DNA of 64,000 nt, taken from Micropruina sp. (GTDB lineage Bacteria; Actinomycetota; Actinomycetes; Propionibacteriales; Propionibacteriaceae). Every line of letters begins with the position of its first letter. The stretch's first letter is position 1. The translations under genes were made by a program, and so were the position numbers. Location: contig JADJTO010000003.1 of assembly GCA_016711105.1 (NCBI GenBank), positions 1 to 64,000 of the forward strand, read 5' to 3'. The notes under the pieces were generated by a model. It was not told the DNA's origin, made no database searches, and was given only the letters and a program-made list of their open reading frames with translations. Positions 45,285-55,600 of the stretch are shown here, in pieces.

Positions 45285-45677
45285 ATGTCCATTACCACCA
45301 AGTCGATCAGCACCCAGCTCGCCGCCACGGCCGCCGCCCTGACTCTGGGGGCCGCCAGCCTCGCCTTCACCGCCAGCACCGCCAACGCCGCCCAGAGCGC
45401 CGCGACCCAACTCGCCCCCGGGCAGTCGGTCTGCGTCCAGCAGTACGCCTCCTACCAGGCCCGGGCCCAGGGCACCTCGAAGAAGCCGATCCACTTCCGG
45501 GTGTTGCGCAACGGGAGCCCGATCTACTCCGCCCCCGGCAGCTTTGGCTTCCTGAAAGAGTTCCGCTCCTCGTGGGGCACCTTCCCCGGCCCCGGCTACT
45601 ACCAGGTGTGCGCCGTCAACAACGGGACCACCTTCTCCCAGGTGACCGTCAGCCTGCTCACCGACTCCGAGTTCTGA
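45285..45677 (+). CDS. Small secreted protein
   Basis: 130 residues; ATG 45285 with GAAGGAG upstream. Signal peptide STQLAATAAALTLGAASLAFTASTANA. The mature part of about 95 residues has two cysteines (VCVQQYASYQA, YYQVCAVNNG) that could pair, and strands such as IHFRVLRNGSPIYSA, fitting a single beta-sandwich. Family not recognised. Followed by a strong terminator. Confidence 0.82.
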   Translation: MSITTKSISTQLAATAAALTLGAASLAFTASTANAAQSAATQLAPGQSVCVQQYASYQARAQGTSKKPIHFRVLRNGSPIYSAPGSFGFLKEFRSSWGTFPGPGYYQVCAVNNGTTFSQVTVSLLTDSEF

Positions 45678-45706
45678 TCGGGTGCGGGCACTCCGCCACA
45701 GACATC

Positions 45707-45742
45707 GACCCCCGGGCCGGCGAACAGCCGGCTTCGGGGGTC
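45707..45742. terminator. Bidirectional terminator hairpin
   Basis: GACCCCCGGGCCGGC-gaaca-GCCGGCTTCGGGGGTC is a long GC stem between convergent genes (secreted protein and ykoC-like). Both can use it. The T-tract is weak. Confidence 0.75.
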
Positions 45743-45791
45743 GCTCGGCGGTAGGGAGGGCCCCGGATGGGTCGCCCGATCGCGACCCGGG

Positions 45792-46529
45792 TCAGGGCCA
45801 GACCGTGGGCACCAAGGTGACCGTGAGGAGGGTTGCGGTTACCGTCGTGGCGCAGAAGACTCCGTCCGAGAGTTGCACGGGGATGACTCGCCAGATGGTG
45901 CGCGGTTGACGATCAGCACCGCGCAGTTCGAGGGAGTGGGCCAGTCGTTCTCCCTTGCGAATGCTGATCACCAGAAGGGCAAAGCTACGCCGACCAATGG
46001 CGCCGATCCCCGGGCGTTTCGGCTGCGGATCGCGGACTGCGTGGGCCGCGGCCAGCAGCGACCATTCGCGCGGCAGTTCCTCCAGCATCCGATAACCGGC
46101 CAGCAGCGAATAGGTCAGGCGAGCCGTGAGACCGGCCGTCTGGTGCAGGCTGGAGACCAGCGCGAGCGCGTCGGTGGTGGCCAGGAAGCCGACCGAGGCT
46201 GTGCCGATGACCATGGTCCTCAACGCCAGGGCGACTGACAAGGTCAGGGCGTGCGGGTCGTCGGGGCGGGTGACCAGGTTCGCCAACAGGGTTCCGGCCG
46301 CGAACCCGCCGAACCCGAGCTGCGCGACGAGTAGCACCATTGGCCGAAGCCGTCCGGCCCAGCTGACGCCCAGGAGTAGCCACAACCACATCACCGCGGC
46401 GGGGGCGGGGTGGTCGAGGAACAGGGTGCTGGTACTGATCACCGTGAGCACGGCCAGCTTGACGGTGGGGTTTCGCCGGGCCAATGGTGAGCAAGGCGTT
46501 ACCGCCTCCGACCAGGGAGTCACGTCCAT
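45792..46529 (-). CDS. ykoC: ECF transporter transmembrane (T) component, YkoC-like
   Basis: 245 residues, about five membrane segments (LAVLTVISTSTLFLDHPAP, AAVMWLWLLLGVSWAG, MVLLVAQLGFGGFAAGTLLANL, ALALRTMVIGTASVGFLATTDALALVSSL). The cytosolic coupling part has the Ala-Arg-Gly motif as SLELRGA. EcfT couples ATP hydrolysis by the ATPases to the S component. Start overlaps the end of the ykoD-like gene. Last gene of the riboswitch operon. Confidence 0.9.
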   Translation of the reverse strand: MDVTPWSEAVTPCSPLARRNPTVKLAVLTVISTSTLFLDHPAPAAVMWLWLLLGVSWAGRLRPMVLLVAQLGFGGFAAGTLLANLVTRPDDPHALTLSVALALRTMVIGTASVGFLATTDALALVSSLHQTAGLTARLTYSLLAGYRMLEELPREWSLLAAAHAVRDPQPKRPGIGAIGRRSFALLVISIRKGERLAHSLELRGADRQPRTIWRVIPVQLSDGVFCATTVTATLLTVTLVPTVWP

Positions 46530-48130
46530 CCGGTCTCCCGGGTCGGCGTGTCGTCAAGCCAACGCAGGACTCCCTGGGCGCCCTGCGGCGAAACGTTCCC
46601 GCGGAGCAGGAAGTCGAGCAAGGCAGGCAGGTCGACTCCGCTCCGCCCTCGCTCCCTGAGCCAGCCGAACACCTGCCAGGTCGGTCCATCGGCGATGATG
46701 CCGGCCCGTCCGAGGACGATGATTCGGTCAGCCCAGGTGGCTGCGCAGCGCAGGTCGTGACTGGCGAAAAGGACCGCACGGTCTGCGTCCGCCCAACTGC
46801 GCAAGGACCGCATCGTGGCCAACGCGTCGCGTCGGTCGAGGCCGAAGGTGGGTTCGTCGGCCAGCAACACCGGGCGATCGTGGATCACGTTGGCGGCCAG
46901 GCTCAGCAGGCGCTTCTCGCCGCCAGACAGCCGAAAGGGGCTCTGGTCGGCCACCTCGGTCAGCCGGAACTCGCGCAGCACCCTGGTGACCAGGGCCGGA
47001 TCGGCAACCTTGAAGCCCACCTCGTCGCGGACGGTGCCGGCCACGAACTGATGCTCCGGGTTCTGGAACGCCATGGCAGGAGCGTCGCCGTCCAGTCGGC
47101 CGCCGCCGGTGGGCAGGAGCCTGGCCAAACTCAACAGCAGGCTGGTCTTGCCCACCCCGTTGGGGCCGATCAGGGCCACCAGTTCGCCAGCATGGAGGGT
47201 GAGGTTCACACCCGAGAGAAGAGGGTCGGCGGCTGCCCGTGGGTCACCGCGGACGACGGTCAGCTCGCGCGCCTGCAGCAGTGGCCGACCGAGTGGTGGA
47301 GGCCTGAGGTGGCTCGCGCGGGAACGGAGCAAGGCCTGGTTGGCCTCGGCGCCCAGCCCTCCGGGGGAACCGCCGACGGCGAGGAGTTCGACCTCCAGCG
47401 GCACCCAGCTTCCTGCCCGGTGCAAGGCGGTCCCGGCCCGGGCGAAAACGTCCTTCGTCGGGCCGGAATCGATTACTGTCCCGTCCCAAGCCAGCGCGAT
47501 CGCCCGCTGCGGGAGACCGGTCAGCCCTGCGGGCCCGGCCAGTTCGTCCAGATGGTGTTCGACCACCACGGTGGTGAGCGGTGCCTGGCTGCGGCGACCG
47601 ATGGCCGTGCGAAGTGCCGACACTCCGGCGGCGTCCAGCATCGACGTCGGCTCGTCGAGAACCAGAAGCTCCGGGTCGTTGAGGCAGGCGGCGGCCAGGC
47701 CGACCCGCTGCAACTCGCCCCCGGAGAGGGTTGCCGTTCGTCGGCCGGCGAGATGCTGTCCATTGACCTTGAACAGTGCGTCAGCGATCCGGGAGCCCAT
47801 TTGCGCCGGCGGGAGTGCCGCGCCCTCCAGCACCAGCGCCAACTCCTGCTCAACCAGGGGCAGGCAGACCGCTGCTGACGGATCCTGGCCGAGGAAGCCG
47901 ATCGAGTGAGTGGGGGGTCGCTCGATCCGCCCGGTGACAGCTGCGGTCACCGAGGTCGGAATCAACCCGGTCAGCAGGTTCAGCAGGGTCGATTTGCCCG
48001 AACCGGACGCGCCCAGCACGAGAGTTTGGGATCCGGTAGGGACGTCCCAGGTCACCGAGTCGAGAACCGGACGTGACCGTCGCGGGAAGGCGACGGTCAC
48101 GTTGCTCAGGCGAGCCTGACTACCGGTCAC
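46520..48130 (-). CDS. ykoD: ECF transporter fused dual ATPase, YkoD-like
   Basis: 536 residues from GTG 48130 (overlapping the ykoE stop, GTGA). Two ABC domains in one chain. Domain 1: Walker A GASGSGKS (40-47), signature LSGGELQR and Walker B LLVLDEPTS. Domain 2: Walker A GPNGVGKTS, Q-loop MAFQNPEHQFV, signature LSGGEKRLLS, Walker B LLADEPTFGLD and switch His in LFASHDLR. This matches YkoD, the fused EcfA of the YkoEDC HMP/thiamine transporter. Confidence 0.94.
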   Translation of the reverse strand: MTGSQARLSNVTVAFPRRSRPVLDSVTWDVPTGSQTLVLGASGSGKSTLLNLLTGLIPTSVTAAVTGRIERPPTHSIGFLGQDPSAAVCLPLVEQELALVLEGAALPPAQMGSRIADALFKVNGQHLAGRRTATLSGGELQRVGLAAACLNDPELLVLDEPTSMLDAAGVSALRTAIGRRSQAPLTTVVVEHHLDELAGPAGLTGLPQRAIALAWDGTVIDSGPTKDVFARAGTALHRAGSWVPLEVELLAVGGSPGGLGAEANQALLRSRASHLRPPPLGRPLLQARELTVVRGDPRAAADPLLSGVNLTLHAGELVALIGPNGVGKTSLLLSLARLLPTGGGRLDGDAPAMAFQNPEHQFVAGTVRDEVGFKVADPALVTRVLREFRLTEVADQSPFRLSGGEKRLLSLAANVIHDRPVLLADEPTFGLDRRDALATMRSLRSWADADRAVLFASHDLRCAATWADRIIVLGRAGIIADGPTWQVFGWLRERGRSGVDLPALLDFLLRGNVSPQGAQGVLRWLDDTPTRETGWT

Positions 48131-48756
48131 GCCACCGAGCGGGTGAGCCGGTCGCGGCCGATGGCGTAGTTGTCGACCACCCCCGTCCGGGCCAGCAGGT
48201 CGACCAGGAGCTTGGCCAGGAGACCGCCCAGGATGATCCCGGAGACGGCTTGGAGAGCGAAGCGGCCGAGGAAGATGTTCTGGCCGTACCAGCCGAAACG
48301 CAGCCCGCTCCAGAAGAACACCAGGCAACTGCCGAGGAGCCCGGAGAGGGCATAGGTGACCCAACCGAAGGAACGGAAGCGGGTGAGGAGGAACGGCAAC
48401 TCGCTACCCAGGCCCTGCAGGAAGCCGGCCAGCAGCAGCAGAGGCCCCACCGGCGAACCCAGGAACACGACCTCGACCACGGCGGCGATGAGTTCGGCCA
48501 GAATCCCGGCACCGGGTCGGCGGATGATGGCGGAGGCCAGCGGGGCGACCAGCAGCCACAGGCCGAACAGGACGTGCTGAGCCAGATCCCCGGCTGGTCC
48601 CATGGCCAGTGACAGCGCCTTCCAGGCAACCACCACCGCCCAGTAAACGAAGCCGAAGACGACGCCGAGGACGACGCACAGGACGAGGTCCTTCAGCTGC
48701 CACGGAGGGCGCGAGGGAGTGATTGCCGGGTCGGCTAGTGGTGTGGTGAGTGACAT
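48127..48756 (-). CDS. ykoE: ECF transporter substrate-binding (S) component, YkoE family
   Basis: 209 residues, ATG 48756. Six hydrophobic segments in the YkoE order: LVLCVVLGVVFGFVYWAVVVAW, AQHVLFGLWLLVAPLASAIIRRPGAGILAELIAAVVEVVFL and GPLLLLAGFLQGLGSELPFLLTRFRSFGWVTYALSGLLGS. The RRPGAG.l.E and QG.G.E.pF segments are YkoE hallmarks. It captures thiamine or its HMP moiety. Located between ykoF and ykoD under one TPP riboswitch. Confidence 0.94.
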   Translation of the reverse strand: MSLTTPLADPAITPSRPPWQLKDLVLCVVLGVVFGFVYWAVVVAWKALSLAMGPAGDLAQHVLFGLWLLVAPLASAIIRRPGAGILAELIAAVVEVVFLGSPVGPLLLLAGFLQGLGSELPFLLTRFRSFGWVTYALSGLLGSCLVFFWSGLRFGWYGQNIFLGRFALQAVSGIILGGLLAKLLVDLLARTGVVDNYAIGRDRLTRSVA

Positions 48757-48758
48757 GA

Positions 48759-49415
48759 CTACTCCTTGGGTGAGGGGTGTTCCACGGTCGGGGAGCCGAC
48801 CGAGAGGGTGAGATGGGTGACCACGTGGGCGACGCTCGCCCCGACCCGGCTCCAGGCCTCGAACCCGGTGGCGACCACGTCGGCGAGGTCACCGCTGAGC
48901 CGGGTCGCGAAGTGCATCCCGTCCCGGACGGTGCCCCGGGCGCAGGCCCCTTCGATGGCGCCATAGATCACGTCGATGCTGGGTTCCCCGTCGGTCATCG
49001 GGTACAGCGACCAGGCCGCCGTGGCCGCGATCCATGCCGGGGGCAGGACGATCGGGGTGGCGGCAGTCAATCCCGTGGCGGTGAGGTCGCACCGGACCTC
49101 GCCCGGGCAACCCCGGGAAAGCAGCACGTGGGCAACCACGTGACCACCGTCGGATCTCCGGTGGGCGGCCCGGATCAGGCCCAGTAGATAGTCGGCCAGG
49201 CGTTGCTCGGCCGGGAAAGTGAGGGCGGTCACGTGAGTGCCGAGTTCATCGGTGGTGATCTCCAAGGACTCGGTGAGTCCGTCGGCGGCCAGATCGGCCA
49301 GAGCGCCGAGGATCACCTCGACGTAGTTGTCGCAATGCGGATGGATCGACAGGCGCATGCCCACCCCCAGCTCGACGGGGGAGGGTGGCCTGACGGCGAC
49401 GACACTGATGGTCAC
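48759..49415 (-). CDS. ykoF: YkoF-family thiamine/HMP-binding protein
   Basis: 218 residues from GTG 49415 (GAAAGAGAG upstream; a TTG at 49439 is possible). Two tandem ferredoxin-like halves, as in YkoF. Half 1: VGMRLSIHPHCDNYVEVILGALADLAADGL...EITTDELGTHV. Half 2: TAAWSLYPMTDGEPSIDVIYGAIEGACARG. The S/P-x-C/T-D-N/x-Y pattern binds HMP/thiamine. Cytosolic. First gene after the riboswitch; ends 2 bp before the ykoE start. Confidence 0.93.
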   Translation of the reverse strand: MTISVVAVRPPSPVELGVGMRLSIHPHCDNYVEVILGALADLAADGLTESLEITTDELGTHVTALTFPAEQRLADYLLGLIRAAHRRSDGGHVVAHVLLSRGCPGEVRCDLTATGLTAATPIVLPPAWIAATAAWSLYPMTDGEPSIDVIYGAIEGACARGTVRDGMHFATRLSGDLADVVATGFEAWSRVGASVAHVVTHLTLSVGSPTVEHPSPKE

Positions 49416-49477
49416 GATCTCTCTTTCGCCCACGGGCAAAGCGAGACGCCAACGGTCGGTGAACCGATCGTCGCGTG

Positions 49478-49566
49478 TCCTGCTCCCTACGCCGGTACTA
49501 ACCGGATCAGGTTGGCGGGTCTGCGGAATTTCCGCACTCTCAGCGCTTGCGCGCTCCCCGGAGGTG
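49478..49566 (-). ncRNA. TPP riboswitch (THI element)
   Basis: On the minus strand the conserved parts are in order: CCGGGGAGC (P1/P2 side), GCTGAGAGTGCGG...CCGCAGACCC, AACCTGATCCGGTTAGTACCGG and CGTAGGGAG. These are the TPP-binding core (CTGAGA, ACCTGA, GGGTTAGT/GTACCGGCGTAGGGA). It lies 60 nt before the ykoF start, so thiamine pyrophosphate shuts off the ykoFEDC transporter. Confidence 0.96.
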
Positions 49567-49571
49567 AGATC

Positions 49572-49602
49572 AACCTAACCCGTGACCAGGACGCCCTGTC
49601 AA
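49572..49602 (-). promoter_or_regulatory. Promoter upstream of the TPP riboswitch
   Basis: A minus-strand TTGACA (49597-49602) and TTAGGT/TAGGTT (about 49572-49578) are separated by 18-19 bp, and transcription would begin just before the riboswitch. Confidence 0.6.
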
Positions 49603-49719
49603 CGTCCAACCCGGGGGCACCCCGATGTGAGGTCGGCGCGCTTCGATCGGTGACTCAGTCGGCCAGGGATGTGGCGTAGCACCCGCCTCGTGACCAGCCC
49701 GCGGGTGAGAGCTTGGCAG

Positions 49720-50946
49720 TCAGCCGGGGTGGCGGGCGGGGGCGATCTCCGAGGGCACCGCGAGCATCAGTTCGCGCAGTTCGTAGCCGGCGGTGATGTC
49801 GCTCCAGGTGAGCTTCGGTGGGGCGAGCAGGGTTGGGTTGAGAGCGAGCAGCTGGTGCAGCAGGATGTCGGTCTCCTGGATGGCCAGGGAGTTGCCGGGG
49901 CACTTATGAGCGCCGTCGCCGAAACTCATCACTTCGGGCCCGAAGCCGCGGGGCATTGGCCGCGCCGGGCAGAGGTTGAGCGGCTCTTGGCCGGCGATGT
50001 CGGGGTCGGCGTTGGATTGCCGTATGTAGAGGTCGAGCAACTCGCCGGGGGGCACGGTGTAGGTCTGGCCGGCGTCGCTGAACGTGATCTCGCTCCGGGC
50101 GCGGCGATAGAGATGCCCGACGATCGGCTCCAAGCGCAGGATCTCTGCCAGGATCGCGTGCCGTTCCGGCTCGTCGGCGAGGAGGTAGCGAGTCCGTAGG
50201 GGCTCGTTCTCCAGCAGGTGCCAGATGGCCATCGAGATGAACTCGCGGGTGGTCGCCATGCCTGCCGCGCCATACGTGACGCACTCGATCAGGATCTCCG
50301 GGTCGGAGTACCCCTCAGCCAGCAGGTGGCTGATCACGTTCTCACCCGGGGCCCGCCGATTCGCGCGGATGGCCGGACGGACGTCCCGCAGGTAGAACCA
50401 GAGCATCGGCAGATTGCCCCGCAGCGTCCCCAACACTCGAGCAACACCTTGCCGTGGGCCTTGCGTCGCCGGGTCGTGCCTCGGCTGCTTCAACAATCGC
50501 TCCAGCCGTCGGGACAGCCCGGGGATCGGCGTGTGGGTCAGTCCGATCACCTCCGCCGCGACCGCGGTGGAGTATCGCAGCGAGACCACATCCAGCCGAG
50601 CAGTTCCAGTCGTAGCAATCTCGGCGACCAACGCTTGTGCCCGCTCGTCCATCAGGTGGCGGTAGCGCTGGGAGACCGTCTTGGGGGCGAAGAACCGGGC
50701 GATCTTGCTGCGCTGCAGCCGATGCGCATCGCCGTCCATGAACAGGATGGGGGAGTGCCGCATCGCCCCCTCGGGGATCGCCTCGGAGTTGAAACCGGCC
50801 TGGGTGGTGGCGTCCTTCTCCCGCAATATCTGGCGTACGGCGCTCGTCGACCGGATGTGCCAGACAGCATCGATGTGTTCCACCCGCGGCGCATCCCCCT
50901 CGCCAGGACGGACGGCTTTGCGCTGACAGTTGGCCTGATCGGACAT
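49720..50946 (-). CDS. Cytochrome P450
   Basis: 408 residues. Haem ligand loop FGDGAHKCPG (342-351, Cys349), helix K E-x-x-R as EILR, and the I-helix AGMATTREF in place of A-G-x-D-T-T, so the usual acid is replaced by Ala. SILFMDGDAHRLQRSKIARFF resembles the helix C DpPeHtrlR region. A class I bacterial enzyme needing ferredoxin and reductase, neither of which is nearby. It lies 30 bp downstream of the crotonase gene, probably one operon. Substrate unknown. Confidence 0.93.
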   Translation of the reverse strand: MSDQANCQRKAVRPGEGDAPRVEHIDAVWHIRSTSAVRQILREKDATTQAGFNSEAIPEGAMRHSPILFMDGDAHRLQRSKIARFFAPKTVSQRYRHLMDERAQALVAEIATTGTARLDVVSLRYSTAVAAEVIGLTHTPIPGLSRRLERLLKQPRHDPATQGPRQGVARVLGTLRGNLPMLWFYLRDVRPAIRANRRAPGENVISHLLAEGYSDPEILIECVTYGAAGMATTREFISMAIWHLLENEPLRTRYLLADEPERHAILAEILRLEPIVGHLYRRARSEITFSDAGQTYTVPPGELLDLYIRQSNADPDIAGQEPLNLCPARPMPRGFGPEVMSFGDGAHKCPGNSLAIQETDILLHQLLALNPTLLAPPKLTWSDITAGYELRELMLAVPSEIAPARHPG

Positions 50947-50976
50947 GGTTCTCCTTGGGTCACAGAAGCGACGCGG

Positions 50977-51756
50977 TCAGCGTCCGCGGAAGTCGGCCGG
51001 GGCACCGGACAGGTAGGACTTCATCGCCTCGCGGGCATCGTCCGTGCCGGCCAGTAGCGCCACCATCGGGTGCAGTCGACCGATGGCGGCAGCCGGGTCG
51101 GTCGTGGCCAGACGGGCATTCGCCAACGTGGCCTGAACGGCCAGCGGCGCCTGGGCGGCGATCCGTTCGGCCAACTCGATGGCGCGAGTTAACTGGGCGC
51201 CGTGAGCGACCACCTCTTGGACGAGGCCGATCCGATGGGCCTCGGCGGCGTCGAAGGTGTCAGCGGTGAGCAGGTATCGCATCGCGTCGCCCCAGCCCAG
51301 TCGCGGCAAGCGGACGGTGGCGCCGCCGAAGGCCATGATCCCGCGGGAGACTTCGATCGAGCCGAAGCGGCTGGTGTCGGCAGCGATCACCACGTCGGCC
51401 GCCAAGGCAAGCTCCACGCCCAACGTGAGGCAGGTCCCTTGAGTGGCCATCACGACCGGCTTGGCCACCGGTTCGGTCAGGATCCCCCACGGATCGATGC
51501 CACCCTCGGGGATCAGGTTGAGGTTGCCGGCGGCGAGACTCAGGCCGAGGTCGGCCAAGTCGAGCCCACCCGTGACATGGTCGCCGACCGCGTGCAACAC
51601 GCCCACCCGGAGCTCCTGGTCGGTGTGCAAAAGGGCATACGCCCGGGCCAGGTCGTGCAGCAGGGCCAGGTTTGCCGCGTTGCGTTTGGCGGGTCGATTC
51701 AGCCCGATCAGCAGCAGGTGACCCCGCCGTTCGACCAGCACTGGGGGTTCACTCAT
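50977..51756 (-). CDS. Enoyl-CoA hydratase/isomerase (crotonase) family protein
   Basis: 259 residues from ATG 51756. Crotonase features: IGLNRPAKRNAANLALL, the oxyanion region HVTGGLDLADL (usually F-s-a-G-x-D-L), GTCLTLGVELALAADVVIAAD and FGSIEVSRGIMAFGGATVRLPRLGWGDAMRYLLTA. It handles acyl-CoA. The Glu pair of true hydratases is not evident, so the exact reaction is open. Upstream partner of the P450. Confidence 0.9.
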   Translation of the reverse strand: MSEPPVLVERRGHLLLIGLNRPAKRNAANLALLHDLARAYALLHTDQELRVGVLHAVGDHVTGGLDLADLGLSLAAGNLNLIPEGGIDPWGILTEPVAKPVVMATQGTCLTLGVELALAADVVIAADTSRFGSIEVSRGIMAFGGATVRLPRLGWGDAMRYLLTADTFDAAEAHRIGLVQEVVAHGAQLTRAIELAERIAAQAPLAVQATLANARLATTDPAAAIGRLHPMVALLAGTDDAREAMKSYLSGAPADFRGR

Positions 51757-51813
51757 GGCCCCATCATGGCGTGCATCCCGACGTGGCCCAACTGACCTGA
51801 CAAGGTAGGCGTC

Positions 51814-52502
51814 ATGGACATTGCCGCCAACGTCGCCGCCGTACGGGTGCAGATCGCGGACGCCTGCGGGCGCGTCGGCCGAGACCCGGCCGAGGTGCGG
51901 CTGTTGCCGGTGAGCAAGACGATGAGCCCCGAGTTGATCCGCCAGGCCTACGCCGTGGGCTGTCGTCGTTTCGGGGAGAGCCGAGCCCAGGAGGCGATCC
52001 TCAAAGCGGAGCAACTGTCCGATCTGGACGACCTCAGTTGGGCCATGATCGGCCACCTGCAAACCAACAAGGCCGCCCTCGTCGCTCGTTTCGCCGGTGA
52101 ATTTCAGGCGCTCGACTCGCTACGCCTGGCGGCTGAACTCGACCGACGCTTGCAGGCTGTCGACCGGCAGTTGGACGTGCTGGTGGAAGTGAACACCTCG
52201 GGGACGCCAGCAAGTTCGGGGTGCCGGTCGATGGGGCTCCCAAGCTGGTCGCCGGGCTGCAGGCCTTCGATGCCCTGCGGGTGCGCGGGCTGATGACCAT
52301 TGCGAGTCGGTCGTCAGACCCCAAGCGGGTCGGGGACTGCTTCCAGAAACTAGCCCAGCTACGCCGAGAACTTCGGGATGACGACACTCTGCCTGGCGAT
52401 TTCGAGGAGTTGTCGATGGGCATGTCGAGCGACTTCGGGCTGGCGATCGAGCACGGTGCGACGGTCGTCCGGATCGGGCGGGGGATCTTCGGGGCACGAT
52501 GA
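51814..52502 (+). CDS. YggS/PROSC-family PLP-binding protein (frameshifted)
   Basis: ATG 51814. N-terminal VRVQIADACGRVGRDPAEVRLLPVSKTMSPELIRQAYAVG with the PLP Lys in VSKT, then FGESRAQEAILKAEQL (N/S-Y/R-x-Q-E), WAMIGHLQTNKAALVARF and VLVEVNTSG. The frame is lost at a GGG(G) run near 52203 and resumes DASKFGVPVDGAPKLVAGL...VRGLMTIA, then LSMGMSSDFGLAIEHGATVVRIGRGIFG to 52502. One missing G heals it to about 229 residues. It binds PLP and helps PLP homeostasis. Confidence 0.9.
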
Positions 52503-52657
52503 TTGGCCGGAGGCCAGCGGAGTGAGGTGCGCAATTCTGCCACCGACGTCCCCTTGTGGCGGGGCAAGTGGGCGGGAAGAGTTCGTCTTGAGGTTCGGTG
52601 ACGAGCGGGCATTGGGCCTTGCATGCAGAGCTTCCGATGAATTGTTTGGAGCACTAA

Positions 52658-55600
52658 GTGGCTGGGTCGGGGGATCGAACGGGACTGGGCGGCTCCGCCC
52701 TGTCGTTCGTCCGCCTCCGCCGGGCCCTGTGCGTAACGCTCTCCTTCGCCCTCGCCGCCAGTCTGGCTTCAGTCAGCGCTCTTCCGGCCGAGGCTGCACC
52801 GCCAGTCACCAGCCCGTCCGAGGTGGCCCCGCAGACGACGCCGCAACGTCAGCCGCAGGCCCCGGCCGCGGTTGGCCGTTCGCCGCTGCGTCCGCCGACC
52901 GCGGTGAAACTCAAGCCACTGAGCAAGGCCGCGGCAGCCGCACGGATCGAGCAACTGCTCCGGGTGGAGCGGGCCGTGCAGCAACAGCGGCTGCAGCAGT
53001 CCCAACGCGCTCAAGCCGTCCAGGCCCGCCGGGTTTACAGCCAACAGGTGTCGCGGGTGGTCGCCGCCAAGCGGGCCTCCGATCAACAGATGCAGAAGGC
53101 GCTGGCTGCCCTGGCCAAGGCCCTCTCAACCAGCCAATGCACCACCGTGGGTGGCACAGGTGGCCAGCAGGCCTCGATCTCCTGCCCGTTGGCCGATGGC
53201 GCGGGCACGGTGTCCGGCGGCTCGAACAACAACGTCACGACCACTCCCTCCCCGTCGCCTTCGCCGTCGCCCAGCCCGCTGACGGCCTCGCGGCTACCCT
53301 CCCGCGCACAGCCGCAGGACGTCCTCAGTTGGATCCGGCTGACCCGGGCGACCGCCGCTGCCAGCGCAGATTGGGCGCGGCAGGGTGCCGATGTCTCCGG
53401 GCTGTCGGTGCGGATCTGCAACCTTTCCGGGGGTCACCTCGGCCTGACCACCGGGCGCTCGATCGTGATCGATGACGACGCGGCCGGCTGGGGCTGGTCG
53501 CGAGTCGATCTGGCCACGGTGCTGCGGCATGAAATCGGTCACGCGGTCGGCTTCGGGCACTCCTCCGACGGACTGATGGCAGAGACGCTCGACCCCGGCA
53601 CCGTTCGTCGAGTTCCTGAGTCCCTGGGGCACCTGCCCGCGGCCAGCGTGGCCACTCAGGCGCTGACTCTGGTAGCCGAGGGTGATGTGACCGCAGAGCC
53701 CGCTGCCGATTCCCCGGCTGCCGACGAGCCGGCTCCCGAACCAGCCCCCGAACCTGAACCGGCCCCGGAACCAGCCCCCGAACCCGAGCCGGCCCCGAAA
53801 CCCGAACCAGCGCCAGAACCTGAACCGGCGCCAGAACCAGAACCAGAACCTGCCCCGGTTGAGGAGCCGGCGACCGAGGAGCCCGTCGTAGAGCCCTCCG
53901 TCGAGGAGGTGCCGGCCGAGGATGCCGCCACCGAGGAAACCGTCACGGAAGAGTCGACCGACCCGACCGATGCCGAGCTGACAGGCGAGGTAACGCTGGA
54001 TCTGGGTTCGGAGTTGTCCGAAGACGAACTCCTGATGCAGACCACCGGTGTAGTGCTCGAGGGCGAGCCAGTGATGATGGAGGCCACAGCAGGCCCGGAG
54101 TTGAGTGATCCGGTGTTCGTCCTGGTCGGGACGGTACTGACCCTCGTCCTTCCTGAAGGGGCCGCGGTTGGCGCCCTCAGTTACGACGCTGCCGCCGATC
54201 GCTACTCCTACACCGCGGGCACCACGACCATCTCCGCCGACGGAGCCGGAGTCACCGAGGTGCTCGTGCGTGGCGGTTCGATGGTGGCCGAGCTCGAAGT
54301 CGATCTTCGCCAGGGCCGGTCCGGCGCCGCGCCGGTCAAGGTCGTGGTGGAATCCTCGCTCGGCGTGCTGAAAGTGGTCAGCGGTTCGGGTCAGGTCACT
54401 CTCAGCGACGACGCCGACCAGGTCGCCCGGCTGCTGCTCACCGGCCTGATGGCCACCTTGTCGTTCACCGCACCGCAACTGGCGGCCATCCTGGAAGCTC
54501 GGGACGGAACCGCCGTGGTCTCCGGTGAGATCCGCTTCTCCGACGGCGCTGCGCGGCTGACCATTTCCGCCCGACACATCCAGGTCACTGACGGCACGTC
54601 GATCGACACCGGCGCTGGCGACATCGTGCTGTGGGCCCACGACGATCGGACGGCGAACGCCTCGGCCAGCCTGCAACTGACCGTCGCCAGCCTGAGCGGT
54701 GGGGCGATCACGCTGGCCGCAACCTCGGCCGCCGAGATCGCCGCTGTCGGCAGTGGCGCGGCCAACGCCACCTCGCGAGCAGTGGTCAGCATTCTCAACT
54801 CCCAGATCAGAGCCTCCGGCCCGGTCACCATTCACGCAGACTCGCTGGCGATCGGTTCGTCGCGGGCGTTCGCCAACTCCGGCCAAACCGACAACGCCCG
54901 CGACGCCGCCGTTGCGTCCCTCTCCCTGCGCAGCACGGCGACGACCGACCTGATCGGAACCCAGATCACGACGCCCGGCGCAGTCCGGGTCAGCGCCACC
55001 AACCGCACCCAGGCCGTCGTGCTCGGGGACGCGGGTGCGGCGGCTGCCGGGGCGGGCATCGCCACCGCCGGGATCGACCGCGTCACCCGGGCCTGGATCC
55101 AGGGGAGCCAGATCAACGCAGCTGAGTTCGGGCTGGCTGCTGACGCCACCGGCGAGCTGACCGTGACCGCAATCGGAAGCCGGGACGGGGCCAGCGCGAA
55201 CGACCTCAGCCCGCGGGATCGCACCTCCGGTCTGGCGCGTCTGATCCGCGGCTGGGTTCCGGTCGCCGACGCCTTGGCCTTCGGACGACTCAGCGGTCAG
55301 ACCCAGGCGGGGCTGTCAGGGTTGATGTCCATTCGCACCGTGGGTGCGCAGAACGTCGCCGCCACGACCGCGGACGCCACCCAAGTCGTGGCCACCTCGA
55401 CCTCGGCCCAGTCTGCCGGGACGGCTGTGGCCGCGTTGCTGACCGACCTCGCTACCCGCGCCTCCCTGGCCGGTGACCTCGCCTTGGCCGGGAGCCGGAT
55501 CTCGCTGTCGGCCACGACCAACGCGGCCAACAGCCTGGTCAAGGCGAGCGGCTCCGGATCGTCCGCCCAGTTGGGTGCGGTCGCGGTCAACGTCCAGCGG

